This document shows positions 1 through 11,638 of a stretch of DNA of 64,000 nt, one piece after another. Below the pieces are notes generated by a model that did no database searches, was not told where the DNA came from, and saw only the letters and a list, made by a program, of their open reading frames with translations. The stretch lies in NCBI GenBank assembly GCA_027924645.1, contig BSBN01001198.1, positions 1,984,001 through 2,048,000 of the forward strand. The letters are read 5' to 3'. Position 1 is the stretch's first letter, and each line of letters begins with the position of its first letter. The position numbers and the translations under genes are program-made. Origin of the DNA: Cunninghamia lanceolata. Lineage: Eukaryota > Streptophyta > Pinopsida > Cupressales > Cupressaceae.

Positions 1-1179
1 TGCCATTTACCCAACACACCTATCCTCCCTTCCTTCATTTGATCTTGATAAGGATAGGGGCAAACTGTTGAAAAAATACTTTGGAAATCTCTTGATATGT
101 TCCAATCCTTTCCACACAATCTTATCATCCTTATCATTACAAGCATTGCCATGCAACATCCTAAGTATGCTACCTAGGGTGGGGCATGTTATTCTTATGT
201 GACATAGTCCTTAGAGATCACATCCTAACCCCCTTCCTCCATCCATCATGTTCCCTCCATCCTTCCCATTTTCCATCCATAATATTTTCGTCCATCTATC
301 CACATCATCCTTTCATCCTTGCTTCTAGACTTGGTTTTCCCTTGTCACTAGTATCTAGCATCCAAGCTATCAAAATTACAATCCACCGCCATCCCATTCA
401 AAGTTCAAAAAAAATACTCCAAAAAAAAAAAAAATCAAATATCCAAAAAAATCCAAGCAATAAATCCAAATACAAACCATCTTAATCCATGCCAATCTAG
501 TTAAGCAATCTAGTCAAATTATCCAATCGCATCCTTGGTTGTGTTCTGACCTTGCTGTCAACCCAATCAATCAATCATCATCAATGGGATATATCGTTCC
601 CCGCAATGACAACACTATCTTAGTCAGTCAATCAATCAATAAATCATTAGTTTACAACTTGATAGGGGCAATACCTTGTTTGTTTTTTAATCATTTGTGC
701 ATGCTTGCTTGCTTTCTTGTGCGTGTTATCATTTTATCTTTCATTTGTATCAATTCCTTGCAACATATTGCTACAATGACACCATGATCTTTCATATCAT
801 GGTGCCAAAAGGCATATGTATGCTTGTGACCTTTTATCTTTTTTGAGTTAGTCCTTTCATGCATGTGACAAATCATCACCCTAGTCTTTATACTTGGTGC
901 ATAAGGTCTAGTGCATATCAAACTATATGGTTGTTCACTTAATGCAGCATAACGTGCTTCTCATCCATTTTTATTCATCCCTTTTATTTTCATCCATTTC
1001 AAGAGCATACCCATGTTCTTCCAACCCACCTATCCTCTCGAGGGGGCATCCCATCCTTACATCGTTCCTCCTTGTCACTCCTTTAAGTGGCTAGGGCATC
1101 CTTTTCCATCATTTTTCCAATCATCCATACTTTATCTTCTTTGAAATGATGTTACTTCTCTTAGTCACAACATCATCTC
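1..1179 (+). other. Non-coding 3' interior of an LTR element (tentative)
   Basis: No convincing coding sequence is seen. The stretch is rich in short imperfect repeats of the ccatcc/tcatcc kind and leads directly into a polypurine tract and an LTR-like start at 1194. It is therefore most simply read as the untranslated 3' part of a plus-strand LTR retrotransposon whose body lies left of the window. A 14-nt A-run near 419 is simple sequence. Confidence 0.3.
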
Positions 1180-1193
1180 AAAGAGGGGCAAAA
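1180..1193 (+). other. Polypurine tract (plus-strand primer) of an LTR element
   Basis: A purine run (aaagaggggcaaa) lies immediately before a TGTAGACATC start. This is the normal position of the plus-strand priming site 5' of a 3' LTR. Confidence 0.5.
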
Positions 1194-2040
1194 TGTAGAC
1201 ATCTGAAATTGACCATGTCACTTTCATCACCTTGTTGATACAACCTTGTGACACTTTTGTCCTAAGAGTCCCCTTTACCTTTCTCAAATTAATTAAAAAT
1301 TATATTTATTTAATTAATCCATTCCCTCCATCACCTAAATTAAATAAATAAATTATATGTATTTAATTTATCTCTTTTTACCCCTTTTAGCAAAAATTAA
1401 TTGAATAAATATTATTTATTTAATTAATTTATCCTCCCATTATCCCCTCTCCAATAATAAATTAAATAATTTTATTATTTAGTTTAATTATTGAGAGTCA
1501 CATGACTAGCTTGCCTTTGTCCTCAACCACTTGCCACAATTGTTAAATGAGTGCCACAAACATTAAATGAGCTTTTCATCCTAGCTATCCATTTCATACT
1601 ACATCTTCTAATCCTAGCCATTCACATAAGGATAAGCCCTAGAAGCTTCCTTTGAAACCCTAGAAATCCTTATCCTTGCCCTAATGTGCTCTCAACCAGT
1701 TCTAGCCATTGATCTAATCTTTTAATCCTAGCCCTTCATTCATCATATCCAACCTCTATAAATCAAGCCGCAACCAAGCTATTTTTGGATCACATCTTCA
1801 TACAACACCATGCTATGAAAATCATCTTAGATCTTGCATTATCATATCCATTATCATTATCTAGTTGCTATGCTATAGAATTGACCAATCAAAATATCAA
1901 AATCATAAGATTATTTATCATTCTCATTATATCTCTTAGTCCTTTGATCCCTAGATGAGGTGTTGTTCAAGTATGGAATAGGTACTTTCATTGTGTATTG
2001 TTTCCTTATTTGATTCCATATTTCTGCATACATAGTACAC
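1194..2040 (+). repeat. 3' LTR of a plus-strand retrotransposon
   Basis: The segment begins TGTAGACATC directly after a polypurine tract and holds a TATA-like box near 1757. It also has several AT-rich blocks with a taattaa core between about 1280 and 1490. The right end is not sharp: I see no second copy in the window and no target duplication, so the end near 2040 is an estimate. No primer-binding site follows, which fits a 3' rather than a 5' LTR. Confidence 0.45.
1757..1763 (+). promoter_or_regulatory. TATA-like box in the LTR
   Basis: The sequence tctataaatc lies in the second half of the LTR, the usual place for the LTR core promoter. It is a motif match only. Confidence 0.4.
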
Positions 2041-3246
2041 AAAGTAGATGGTCTTGATATACCAAAATCCACAATCCTATAAGATTAAAATATTGCCTAG
2101 ATATCAAATTTAAGCATTTTTTGTAAACTTTAACAAATATGTAATTAAGTTGAATTAAATCAAGCATGATGATCCAAATCAATATGAATAAGTTGGATCT
2201 TAAAATTTAATATTCAAACTAGAATAAAATATATTACCACATCTATTCAAATGATTAGAGACAAATTATATTAAATAAATGCAATTTAGTTGGCTTTAGC
2301 ATTTTCCATGAGGAAGAGTCAAGAAATGAATTATAATTGTTGGGCTTAATTTTCTTCCATGAGGTAGATGATAGAAAGATAAGATGTATTTTCCTCATGG
2401 ATTTCTTAGTTTGGTTCTTTTGTTTAAGTTGACTATGTCTTCATGCCCAAATCACTCTAATATATTTCTTCTCTATATTCCCATTAGCTCAACAAATATG
2501 AAAATGGGAAGGAACAATATGTTAGAATATGTAATTGTTGTGTTTACAATAGTTATTTTGCTACACAATTATGATTTAGTGGCACTTGACACACTCCCTC
2601 AGGCACCTCACTAACAAAAAAAATAGACCATATTTTTGAGGAATGGAAAGTTTGAATTGGGACTCTTCAACCTTAATGTAATGAATAACTAGTATATTGG
2701 TATAAGAACACGTTGATAGATGAATGAAACACCTTGAAAAAATAAAAAATATTTTTTGAGAAATAATTTAAATTGCTTAGAGACAACATCATTATCACTA
2801 AAGTTTACAACACCCAACAAAAGAAGCACAAGTCTATTAAATTTTTTAATTAAAAGTTCAAAAATTTACTAGAATAACATAAGAAAGAACCAAACTCTTG
2901 TCTCAAAAAAATGATAGGTACCCATTCTAAGAAAGAAGATGAAGATGTTAGCACCATCTCACAAAGGTACAATAAATCAATGAATATTAAATAAGAGAAG
3001 ATAAAGTAATAACCATAGAAACTTTTAAGAAGGATACAATGTGAATGATATAAAGCTTAAGGATAATAAAAAGAAAAATCAAAATCATGAATAATCCTAT
3101 TCATAGATAGGAATCATGTATAATACTTGGTAAGGGAGTTAATTGAAGCTTCGATGATTTTAGTTGCAAATGCTAGAATTCCTCGTATGCACTATGCTTT
3201 TGTTTGGTACTAGAATAAAGTGGTACATGCAATGTTCATCTTCCCC
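2041..3246. other. Unassigned AT-rich sequence
   Basis: No coding region, LTR end or recognisable repeat was found. Short reading frames here have no family signature. The phrase ccatgagg(a/t)ag occurs twice (near 2308 and 2358), hinting at degenerate repetition. Confidence 0.4.
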
Positions 3247-3258
3247 GCCCTTGGATTA

Positions 3259-3397
3259 CAAATTGTCTATCCAACCCTCTGGATACACATTTGACGGTAT
3301 TTATTAATTAATTGAAATTCACAATATTGTTGTATTGTGAATTTCAATTAATTAATAAATACGATCAAATGTGCATCCAGAGGGTTGGATAGACATT
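3259..3397. mobile_element. Foldback / MITE-like element
   Basis: Two 62-bp arms (3265-3326 and 3333-3394) are inverted copies with only a few mismatches, around a 6-base loop (ttgttg). The arms begin gtctatccaaccctc. The element is flanked by a 12-bp direct repeat, gcccttggatta, at 3247-3258 and 3398-3409, which looks like a target-site duplication. A long terminal inverted repeat with a 9-12 bp duplication is most like a Mutator-type MITE. A transcribed copy would fold into a near-perfect hairpin and could also act as a small-RNA precursor. Confidence 0.65.
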
Positions 3398-3409
3398 GCC
3401 CTTGGATTA

Positions 3410-4162
3410 AGGGATTTTGAAACCTCCATGAAAATATCCCTTTCTTTAAGGCATGTTCTTAAGAATTCAAGCAAGTCATAGAACATCTAGGGTGGAAAAC
3501 TTCCTAGTAAGTAGCTATAGAGGCTATAGAGAACCCTCCACCCAAGCCCTAGCATCTCCTCTTCTACTGAAATCTATGAGATTTTGATCCTTGTGAAGAA
3601 AATAAGTGTTGACCTAAGAAACAAAAGGGACATTGAGTAGAAAGTGTGAACTCTTGGTTTTTACCATAAGCTCGAAGCATGGTGGCATTTTCGTGAGATC
3701 TCATTATTATTTTAACTTCTTATTAATTCCTTCTTTTTTATAATAACTTTTCACCTTTGCACAACCTTTCAAATTAAACATTGGTCGAATGGTCATGTAT
3801 CATGAAGCTCGGTTGAATAAAAGGACAAGGCAATATTTTTTGTAAGCACATAAGTCCATGGGGTAGTCAAACGTAGGGAAAGATTTTATGGAAAATATTA
3901 TTTATAGAGTTTTTAAGTATTCAAAATTATATATATGTTTAGAGATGATTTTTCTATTAACCATGATACTTGTTTGTAGTATAACCACAAGTTTTTCGAT
4001 TACAATAATTGTACTACCTAGAATTTTAGGGTTGTTTCCTCCTTAACAAAATGGATGTCAATCAAAGGACAACATTTCCATTCCATTACAAAATACTCTA
4101 GTTAGAGAGTATTTTGAGACTACTTAATGGTATACCCTGCAAAAATGATTAGTATAGCCTGA
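3410..4162. other. Unassigned; possible interior of a minus-strand LTR element
   Basis: No coding sequence recognised. Because a minus-strand primer-binding site and LTR start lie just to the right, this stretch may be the 5' interior of that element, but nothing in it confirms this. Confidence 0.3.
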
Positions 4163-4177
4163 CCGACTCTGATACCA
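4163..4177 (-). other. Primer-binding site, initiator tRNA-Met type
   Basis: On the minus strand the sequence reads TGGTATCAGAGTCGG, close to the standard plant LTR-element site complementary to the 3' end of initiator tRNA-Met. It is separated by three bases from a TGTAATGC LTR-like end at 4181. Confidence 0.55.
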
Positions 4178-4180
4178 AAA

Positions 4181-4614
4181 TGTAATGCTACTTTTTCTCC
4201 CATAGTTATTTAACTACTTGTAGTAGATTTATAATAGTTAACACTAGAGTTAAGATAATCTAGTTTATTAAATGATGTGTAAATAAAAAAGGTAAATTAC
4301 ATGTGTTAATTTAATAAGAACTCTAAAGTAATTCATTAACAAAGCAAATTGCATAACATAATCACATAATTAGATTAACATCAAAACCCACAATAATTCT
4401 AATATCTTTTATTAACAATAAGTTCAATACTTATCTGAATCACTTAGCACTTGGATTGGCCACTCTCATCCTAGGAAGATTTCAGTGGTCTTGGCCCTCA
4501 TAGCTATGGTGCATTCCAGGAGGAACTGGTTCTTATTTAGAACCAACACACATGCTTCCCAAGCATCCAGTTCTTATTGAGAACCAACACACGTGCTTCC
4601 CAAGAACAGAAGCC
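4181..4614 (-). repeat. Part of a 5' LTR of a minus-strand element, cut by the next insertion
   Basis: The segment starts tgtaatgcta next to the primer site and runs into the copia-like element inserted at 4615. Inside it the phrase gttcttattgagaaccaacac occurs twice in near-identical form (about 4527 and 4570). The rest of the LTR should resume at 17715, right of the inserted element. No second copy is available for comparison. Confidence 0.4.
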
Positions 4615-4919
4615 TCATGAGCACACGGTAATACTAAGAGGAGGGTGAATCAGTATCAAACAAACTTTTACTTTTTCAAACTTAATCATTCACAACAACT
4701 ACACATATGCAAGATCTAGCAATTAAGAACACAAAGAGAACATATGATTTACGTGGAAACCCTTGCGGGAGAAAACCACGGCAAAATATTGCTTATATAT
4801 ATTGATCTTCTTCTGTAGGCACCAACCTACTTCACTTACAAATCTTCTTTTGTGAGCACCAACCCACTGGAGATACCAATCCCCACTTGTAGAATTTGTA
4901 GGTACCAACCCACTGGAGA
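4615..4919 (-). repeat. Left LTR of the copia-like element, first part
   Basis: It matches 15819-16124 of the right LTR closely, including the shared stretches gaatca(g/a)tatcaaac and acgtggaaacccttgcggg. It stops at the ggaga target site where another element is inserted. Confidence 0.8.
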
Positions 4920-7259
4920 TGTTAGGTCTCAAAAATACAGGTTGATAATCCTAAGAGGATGCCAAGCTCTATGCTTAGATTCGTAACATTTTTGAACTAA
5001 CTTAATGAAATCAACCTTTAGGGTTTGATGATTTCCTACACTTTAGGTCCTGCTACACCTAGGTGGGTGAACCTTGAAAACTAAAGCAGAATGAATATAA
5101 ATGTCTTGACTAAGAAAATGGATCTACCTATAGTTGCAAATGGTGTAGGATAGATGAAAGCTTTCTAACTAAATCTACTATCTAATGAATGGTTGGTATA
5201 AACAATATCAAAGTGAGTTTTATGATTGTGCAAATAAAAGGATTTAACTAATAAATTGAACTAAGACTAGTGCCTTGTTGGGTAAACAGAGTTAAATGAA
5301 GGACTAAGACTAGTGGCTTATAGTGGGTAATTATTCTAATTGTTTGGCACAATTCTAGTTTATAACTTGTATAAACGTGCAAGGAGATGATTGACAAACT
5401 CTTCTTTAATGATCCAACCAATATGATCCAATTTCTTGTTATTCACCAGAAGGCAATTTAATCCTTTCTTGAAGGAACCAATTGAGTGAAATATACAAGA
5501 GATGATAGATAATATCAATGTGGAGACAGATGACAATCCTAATTATATGGTTCTTCTTAGTAATCCAAACTAACACTTCCAGGTTACTGTGACTAATCAG
5601 AAGGATTTTAATCCCTTTTATGGAAACCAATTAATCAAACCACACGACTACAGCAAATGTGTATCGACAGATTAAATATATACTTGATATGTTAATCTGA
5701 ATAACAAGGAATTATAGAAATCGAGACAACCACAAATTGAATAATCTTAACAAACAATTGAGGCCAGAATAGAACCATGGAATCAGAGAACTTTAATTCA
5801 CTCCTTCAATAATGTGCTTGCAACATGGTCTTTTGAAAATATTGTAAATTGTAGGTATTATGTCCTACTGCTAATGAGGATGTTCTTCCTAATCTACTCA
5901 TCTCTTTTTGCTTGATTCTTCTTCTCTAATAAATATCCTTTGGACTCTAGGGTTACAACCCTTTATTTCTTCCGTTGAAACCTTTGGTATACCTTTCATT
6001 TATTTAATTGCCTTTAGCAATAATTAAATATTTAATCTGGTTTTTTGATCTTCACATAATACTTTAATCTCTATTTATTTCTTGATTATATTTGCCCGCA
6101 TGTTTTTCCACTGTTATCTCACAAGAATATTTATTTGAGTGAAAATTATCATCCACGTCTTTACTTTCTCAGTGAAAAATATTCCATGGCAAAAATATTC
6201 CTTTTAGGTTTGGTTTGCAAATATTTGCTTGGAATTTTATTTGTATACGTTTTTCACTTTTGTTTGACAAAAATTCCATCTGAGTGAAAATAATTTGCCA
6301 TTCTCTAACTTCTTATGTGAAAATATAAATGCATTTTAAGATAATCACCCTTTTAACTTTTTAAGAAAATATTTTGCATTTGAAAAAATACTCCTTTAAT
6401 GAAAATGTGAAATTCACCTTTGTCACACATTATCATTTCTGTTTGTACCTTTTGGAAATATCACCTTTTGGAAATATTTATTTTTTCTTTAATAGCCCTT
6501 TCACCTTACGAGGTTCCATCGGCAAGAGGTATAAGATCGGTCTGATCTAAATAATCTCTGCCGATAGCAACTATCTCCACCGATATGCTTTCTTTGTTCT
6601 TTCCCGAAATCTTCTATGACTTTTGTTATCGGCATGACCTACATAGTCAGAGTCCTAAAGAAGTGAGTCGATAATATATCTCTCCGATTAGGGTTTTCTA
6701 TGGAGTTTTTTATTTTTATACTTTCTGGCGAGAATGTAGGGTGCTTTGCAATATATTTTATACATCTGTCAAAATTCTCTTTTTATTGTGCTTAGATGGA
6801 TATTCATTTCCTGTGCCATAGTGGAAGATTCAGAAGATGTGTCTTTCCAATCTGTTGCATTTAGAAAAGGGCCTATAGATTGGCATTGTCCGAATGGATT
6901 CTATGATGTCTAGACCTGCTTTCTGATGTAACACATAATCCGTTCTCCTGCATTTGCTATGTAACTATGCCATTTATGAATGACTCATATTAAACCCTTG
7001 ATTTACTTCCATTTTAGGGCGTTGCTGCTTGAGGATAAAATATTCTTCTAACATCCCGAACTTGGCCTCTTCTTGAAATCTTATTAACAATGCTAATTGA
7101 AGGTCCTAATTTAGGAGCTAAATTATCTCGAACTGAGTTACTAGTGGTACCAGAAATTGGGTTAAAATGTCTCCATTGACTTCTTTCATTGTAATCTATT
7201 GAAGTAATAAACTCATATAAGTAACGAGATTCAGAAGCTTTAACACTTTCAGTATTTGA

Positions 7260-8137
7260 TTACTTCCTTCGAGTTTTGAAGAGACTAGGAAATCGGTCCC
7301 TTTGATATGCAATGGTCTCCTTGGGTTTACGTCTGGGTTTTGTTCCAGGCTCCTCAACATCTTTTTCCATAGACAATCTGATATATTCTTTGTGTGCAAA
7401 ATGATCCCACTCCGTCAATGTAGGGTCTTCCCGTTCTTGGTGAATAAGGAATGGATCTCGAGTTTCAAAAGCCGTGAATTTGTTGAGATTAAAAAAAATA
7501 TTGAAAACACTTCCTGATAACTTGCATCGCTCCAGATCCCTCAGTGTGATGTGGTTGTTTCCAGACCTGTTTATGTAGTAAAAAATCTTATAAATCACAG
7601 TTTCCGCATATCTTTCTTGAAACTCATGTGTGCTCAATCCTTGATGACTAGCAAAAAGTTCTATCAATAGAGTCTTGAAATCATCCTGAGTAAGATAATT
7701 CCTATCTGGCTGCTTCAAAATTGTGAAAATTTGACTTGGTTGGTCCATGGTCACCATTTGCTTGTCAATCCAGCAAGAAATGAATTGGTCCCTTGTCACC
7801 ACTGCTGTATCATCCATGTCAATCTTTTTGAAAGGCATGCACAAAAAGGATGGAGGTAGCTTGCAAATGTCCTTCGTCACGGATTTAAAGTCTTCTACAC
7901 GCAAGCCATCCATGTTCCCGAAAAACAAAAGTGGATCCGATAAAGCCTCCTTGATTCGATGGTCAAGAGTGGCCTTCTTGACTACAAAATATGTTGTATA
8001 AGAAAGGGGGAAATTATGATCTTTCAAGACCTGAGCCATGCCTTCCATACTGGCGTAAAGACGCTTGTGCTTGGGAGATTGTGGGTTTTGAAATCACAAC
8101 ATGACAGCATCACACAGATCCTCGTGCTCCTCTAGAA
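7260..8137 (-). pseudogene. Captured fragment of PP2A regulatory subunit B'' gene
   Basis: The minus-strand frame opens at 8048 and runs 262 residues. In-frame sequence upstream to about 8137 (EEHEDLCDAVML) also looks coding, after a TGA. It resembles plant protein phosphatase 2A B'' subunits, the EF-hand regulatory class. Recognisable segments in order are FKSVTKDICKLP, FKKIDMDDTAVVTRDQFIS (an EF-hand-like loop), QIFTILKQPD, FQERYAETVIYKIFYYINRS and, near the end, DPTLTEWDHFAHKEYIRLSM, which is like the family's C-terminus. The middle of the family, including its second EF-hand block, is missing: the frame jumps from the YYINRSG region to the C-terminal block. Exons are fused without introns, which suggests an RNA-derived or spliced copy. 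It is non-functional as PP2A; family assignment is from recognition of conserved phrases. Confidence 0.75.
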
Positions 8138-8731
8138 TAATCTTCCTTCTATAACCCTCATTTTTTATTACTATTGACCTCTCAATCAAGATTTCTTGAC
8201 ATTGAATAAACTATATATGCATGATGGAGGCTTCATTTATGTACATGTCTTCTTTAACCTGTCGTGAGTTGTTGAATTTGCCGGCATCAAGGACATGGTC
8301 TTAGGTATACGCTAATATTGCTATACCATTTTCCTTGGCCAATTCTAGTCTCTTGTGAGCACATAACTCGCATAAGCAAGATTTGGAATCCTACTTCCCA
8401 GACCTCATGCATGATCAAATCGTTGTGACTTTTGTGCCATTCAGGTTCTTGATAAGTCGCGTTCTCCTCTGGTTGGTGATTTACTGCCCTTGGTATTGAT
8501 ACTTCAAAGAGCAATAATGGGTTCTTATCACTGATCTTTTATTTCTTTTGATTGTTCAAAAATGGGGCTCCATTCGTAGCAGGAACAACCAAACCCTTCC
8601 AAAGACAACCCCTCATCAGAGATGATTCCAAAAACAAAAATCAATACATAATTCTTTTATGAATTAAACTTAGATATTAACATTTCAAACTGCAGCAAAA
8701 ATGATTTCAAGCATGTAGGCATTTGGTGGTC
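8138..8731. other. Unassigned part of the gene-fragment element
   Basis: The minus strand has a 75-codon open frame at 8287-8514 without a family signature. This may be further captured host sequence, but I cannot identify it. Confidence 0.3.
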
Positions 8732-8953
8732 TCAGTTATGATATCTTCCGTCTTTTTGGCATTTGACCTTTTGAATTCCTTTCTCTTGATTCACAGGTTT
8801 CTGTTTTGAGGATAGCATTATGACTGTCGATTTGTTAGAACCCATGGTGTCTTTATATATATTCACAAACTCCTGGAATGTTTCACTTGATGCTAATAAT
8901 CCTTGATAGTTCCCAATTTGTTGAATCTCTCCATCTAACATCAACAGGATCAC
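8732..8953 (-). pseudogene. Captured fragment of an ABCC (MRP-type) ABC transporter gene
   Basis: The 73-codon minus-strand frame begins ILLMLDGEIQQIGNYQGLL and continues with ASSETFQEFVNIYKDTMGS. In plant ABCC transporters this is the segment after the first nucleotide-binding domain's Walker B and H-loop region (consensus like LLMSDGEI...Y..LL...F..LV..HK.T.G). Neither Walker motif nor the signature motif is present, so only a short slice was captured. It has the same orientation as the PP2A fragment about 0.6 kb away, inside one mobile element. The family call is moderately secure because the phrase pattern is distinctive. Confidence 0.6.
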
Positions 8954-9047
8954 TGTCCCGTTTGAAAGTGGTCCATTTCATTGGTTCCATCATATTCAAG
9001 ATTTGGGTGTTTTCTTGGCTTTATAACTTCATTTTTGTGTGAAGAAT

Positions 9048-9071
9048 GTCGGGTCCCATTGTGGGCCCGAC
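9048..9071. repeat. Short GC-rich inverted repeat
   Basis: The sequence gtcgggtccca / tgggcccgac forms an 11/10-bp stem around ttg in otherwise AT-rich DNA. Its role is unknown. Confidence 0.5.
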
Positions 9072-9600
9072 TAAAAACATTTCATTTTGAAACAAGCTTT
9101 TAGTCTAGAATTGATCTGACATCATTCCAATGTGTCTCTGAAGTGAAAAATTTGCAATGGGTTATCTTCAAAATTAGTTTCTTGAGATTTTTACACAGAG
9201 ATCAAACTAGTCAAATAGCGTTCAGAATTGCCCTGGAAAATCGGTCAAACTATTTCCTGGAGCCATGAAAACACACAAGAATGTAGAATTTCAACCCAAG
9301 AATTTAGTGCAACCAACGGTTCAAAAAAATGCATCTCAAGGTGCAAGATAAAATTGTTCAAAGTAGCCCACTTGGCCCCTTTTGCAACTGCACCTATGAA
9401 AAACCTTATTAGGGTTTATCAACTTGTAATTTTGAAAAACCATCAAATCTCTTCCTGGCAAGCTGTAATTGGAGGATTTAGTTCGTTTAGGCTTTACCAG
9501 AGAGTGTGCAAGAGAATTTTCCACCAGTCACCTTTCTTCATCAAATATTTAGGGCCAAAGTTGACCTCTCTATAGGTGAAAAATGTGAAATCTGAGGTAA

Positions 9601-11173
9601 TGTAATGTCCCCTTCTAGCAAGTCCAAATTTTCTTAATCTTGCACATAATTTCAACTTGTAAAAGAGAACATTAGTAATCAATTCTTCTTATAATATCAA
9701 CATATATCAGTAATTCAATTATCCAATCCTTAAGTCCATTCATACTTAGGGTTGTCTATTATATGTTAATCTTATTCATTTTCAAACCTTAGTGGAGATG
9801 GGGTACTATCTCTTGTTAGGTTGCATGAATCATCCTCTATGGGTAGTGCCTTTGTATGATGTAACACATGCCCATTCCACCTTAGGTCTTACTAAGTGCC
9901 CTTGTATGATGTAACACATGCCCATTCCACCGCAAGTCTTACTTATTGCCCTTGTATGATGTAGCATAGTCCATTCCACCACAGGTCTTATCCATTGCCT
10001 AAGTATGATGTAACATGGTCCATTCCACCGCCGGTCTTATCTACCTTTCGATGTATTAATGCTACTTCTTCCTAACAAGTCTACCTCCAATCTCTCAATG
10101 TATTCTAGATCTTATATCATGGGTTTGTTTCTAAGGACCTTGCCTTCATTATATAAATCAAGTATGATAACTCCTTATTGGGGCTTAGTCCTAATGATGA
10201 TGGATTCTCTAAGCATTTATAATCATGTTATTCATAGATGTTTTAGCTATCAATATCATGTTAGTTATTCGCTCCACCTTGACTATAACATGCTATCATA
10301 TCATCTATATATATTTATATTTATAATTATAATAATATTTAATCACTAATATTGATATTTGTTAATAATATATTATTTATAATATTACTTTCTTATATTA
10401 CTCAATTTATTACTTAAATCTATATTTTAATATCATTCATATTATAATCCCTTTAATTAATATCATTCCATATAAAAAATATAATGAAATAACTTATATA
10501 TATTAATTTATTTCTTTCTTTGGGAATATAGGTGCAGCATACTTATCTTATTTTCCCTAACAATTAATATTCAATCATGTTTGTAATTCAGACTGATAAA
10601 TTATTAATTTTATATCCGCTTGTTTCATTGTCTTTTGTTCTCGTTCTTGATTCCTCCACTCTCTACCTTTATATTTTCCTAAATGGTCAATGACTATACC
10701 TTTTCACAAAGGTCGTGTCTTTTTATAATATAATTGCTGCTGCCAATTGTATTTATAATAGTTTGCAAGGCTATTAGTTTGCATAATATAATGTGATTGC
10801 TACTTTTTAGCCCCTTTTTTATAAATATATTAGTTGTTGTTGCCTTGACCGATTGTCTTAAAGGCAATCTAATATATTATATAATGTATGATTTATATTC
10901 ATTTATATAAATATGTTTATTATACTATAATCATAATAATAATTAATATTACCATTTATATTTATTATTATATAAAAATAATATGCTATTTTAATATTTA
11001 TATTTATATTTGTATTGGTTATTTATAAATATAATATATCGATTAATATTTAAAATATTTATAGATAATATCATATAATATTATATATATTTATTAATGG
11101 ACTATGGCCGGGAGATTTAACATGACATTTTAAATATTTAATTTAAACAATGCCTTAATATTGGGACATGACA
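9601..11173 (+). repeat. Solo LTR nested in the gene-fragment element
   Basis: It starts TGTAATGTCCC and ends GGGACATGACA, an 11-bp terminal inverted repeat with one mismatch. Flanks ggtaa (9596-9600) and agtaa (11174-11178) match at 4 of 5 bases. It holds four 50-bp tandem units (9850-10048) and a very AT-rich second half. No coding sequence was seen. Length and ends resemble the solo LTR at 57040-58642, although the bodies are not obviously the same. Confidence 0.7.
9850..10048. repeat. Tandem repeat, four units of about 50 bp
   Basis: Each unit carries gtatgatgta(a/g)cac or a close variant, then ccattccacc and a (g/a)gtctta(c/t) tail. Units start near 9850, 9900, 9950 and 10000. The array lies inside the solo LTR. 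Confidence 0.75.
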
Positions 11174-11638
11174 AGTAAGTGCATTTGCTTTTCATTTTGA
11201 AAAAATAGCAGACGATGTACTAGAGCCTTCAAACCGGACATAGAAGTAGATTTTGATAAGGTAAATCAGGAACACCAATTGGTTCGTTATGAACATCATC
11301 CATCTGTTATATATTGACCTCCAAAGTTAGTTTCCCGGGCTGATTTTACACTGTGCAGACAACAAACTTTACCAGAACCCCTCGACTTGATTCCTCGAAA
11401 CTTGGTCAAATCTTGTCATAGGAAGGTGAGATCAGACATGTGCACTCACTTATGATAGGTAAGTATGCTAGCAAAGTGGTTTTGCAATAAAATGAATAGG
11501 CTTCAAAATACGACTCTCCAAAGTAGGCTTCTTGGACATATTTTCAGGTGCATCTATGAGTGTTGAAATTGATTTTTTCATATGGGAACCCAAAATTCTT
11601 GCAAAAATTGGTGTGATATTTTAGGTCCCAACAGGAGA

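Larger units (their letters stand above)
4920..11633 (-). mobile_element. Insertion carrying two host gene fragments (LTR-type ends)
   Basis: The insert begins TGTTAGGTCTC and ends GGTCCCAACA, so the ends are TG...CA with an imperfect inverted repeat (13 of the first 22 positions match by eye). It is flanked by a perfect 5-bp duplication, ggaga, at 4915-4919 and 11634-11638. The uninterrupted copy of the same LTR site at about 16118 confirms both edges. No internal LTR pair, gag or pol was recognised. It carries, on the minus strand, a PP2A B'' fragment (7260-8137) and an ABCC transporter fragment (8732-8953). A solo LTR (9601-11173) is nested inside it. The class is uncertain: the duplication and ends suit an LTR-type or other integrase-driven insertion better than Helitron, CACTA or MULE. 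Confidence 0.72.

Noticed and set aside
186..485. Possible small gene near the left end
   Set aside because: A short open frame in low-complexity Ser/His/Pro-rich reading, with no homology cue and lying in non-coding LTR-element sequence.
4920..11633. Helitron, CACTA or Pack-MULE identity for the gene-fragment element
   Set aside because: Helitrons make no duplication, CACTA makes 3 bp, and MULEs make 8-11 bp with long inverted repeats. Here there is a clean 5-bp duplication and TG...CA ends.
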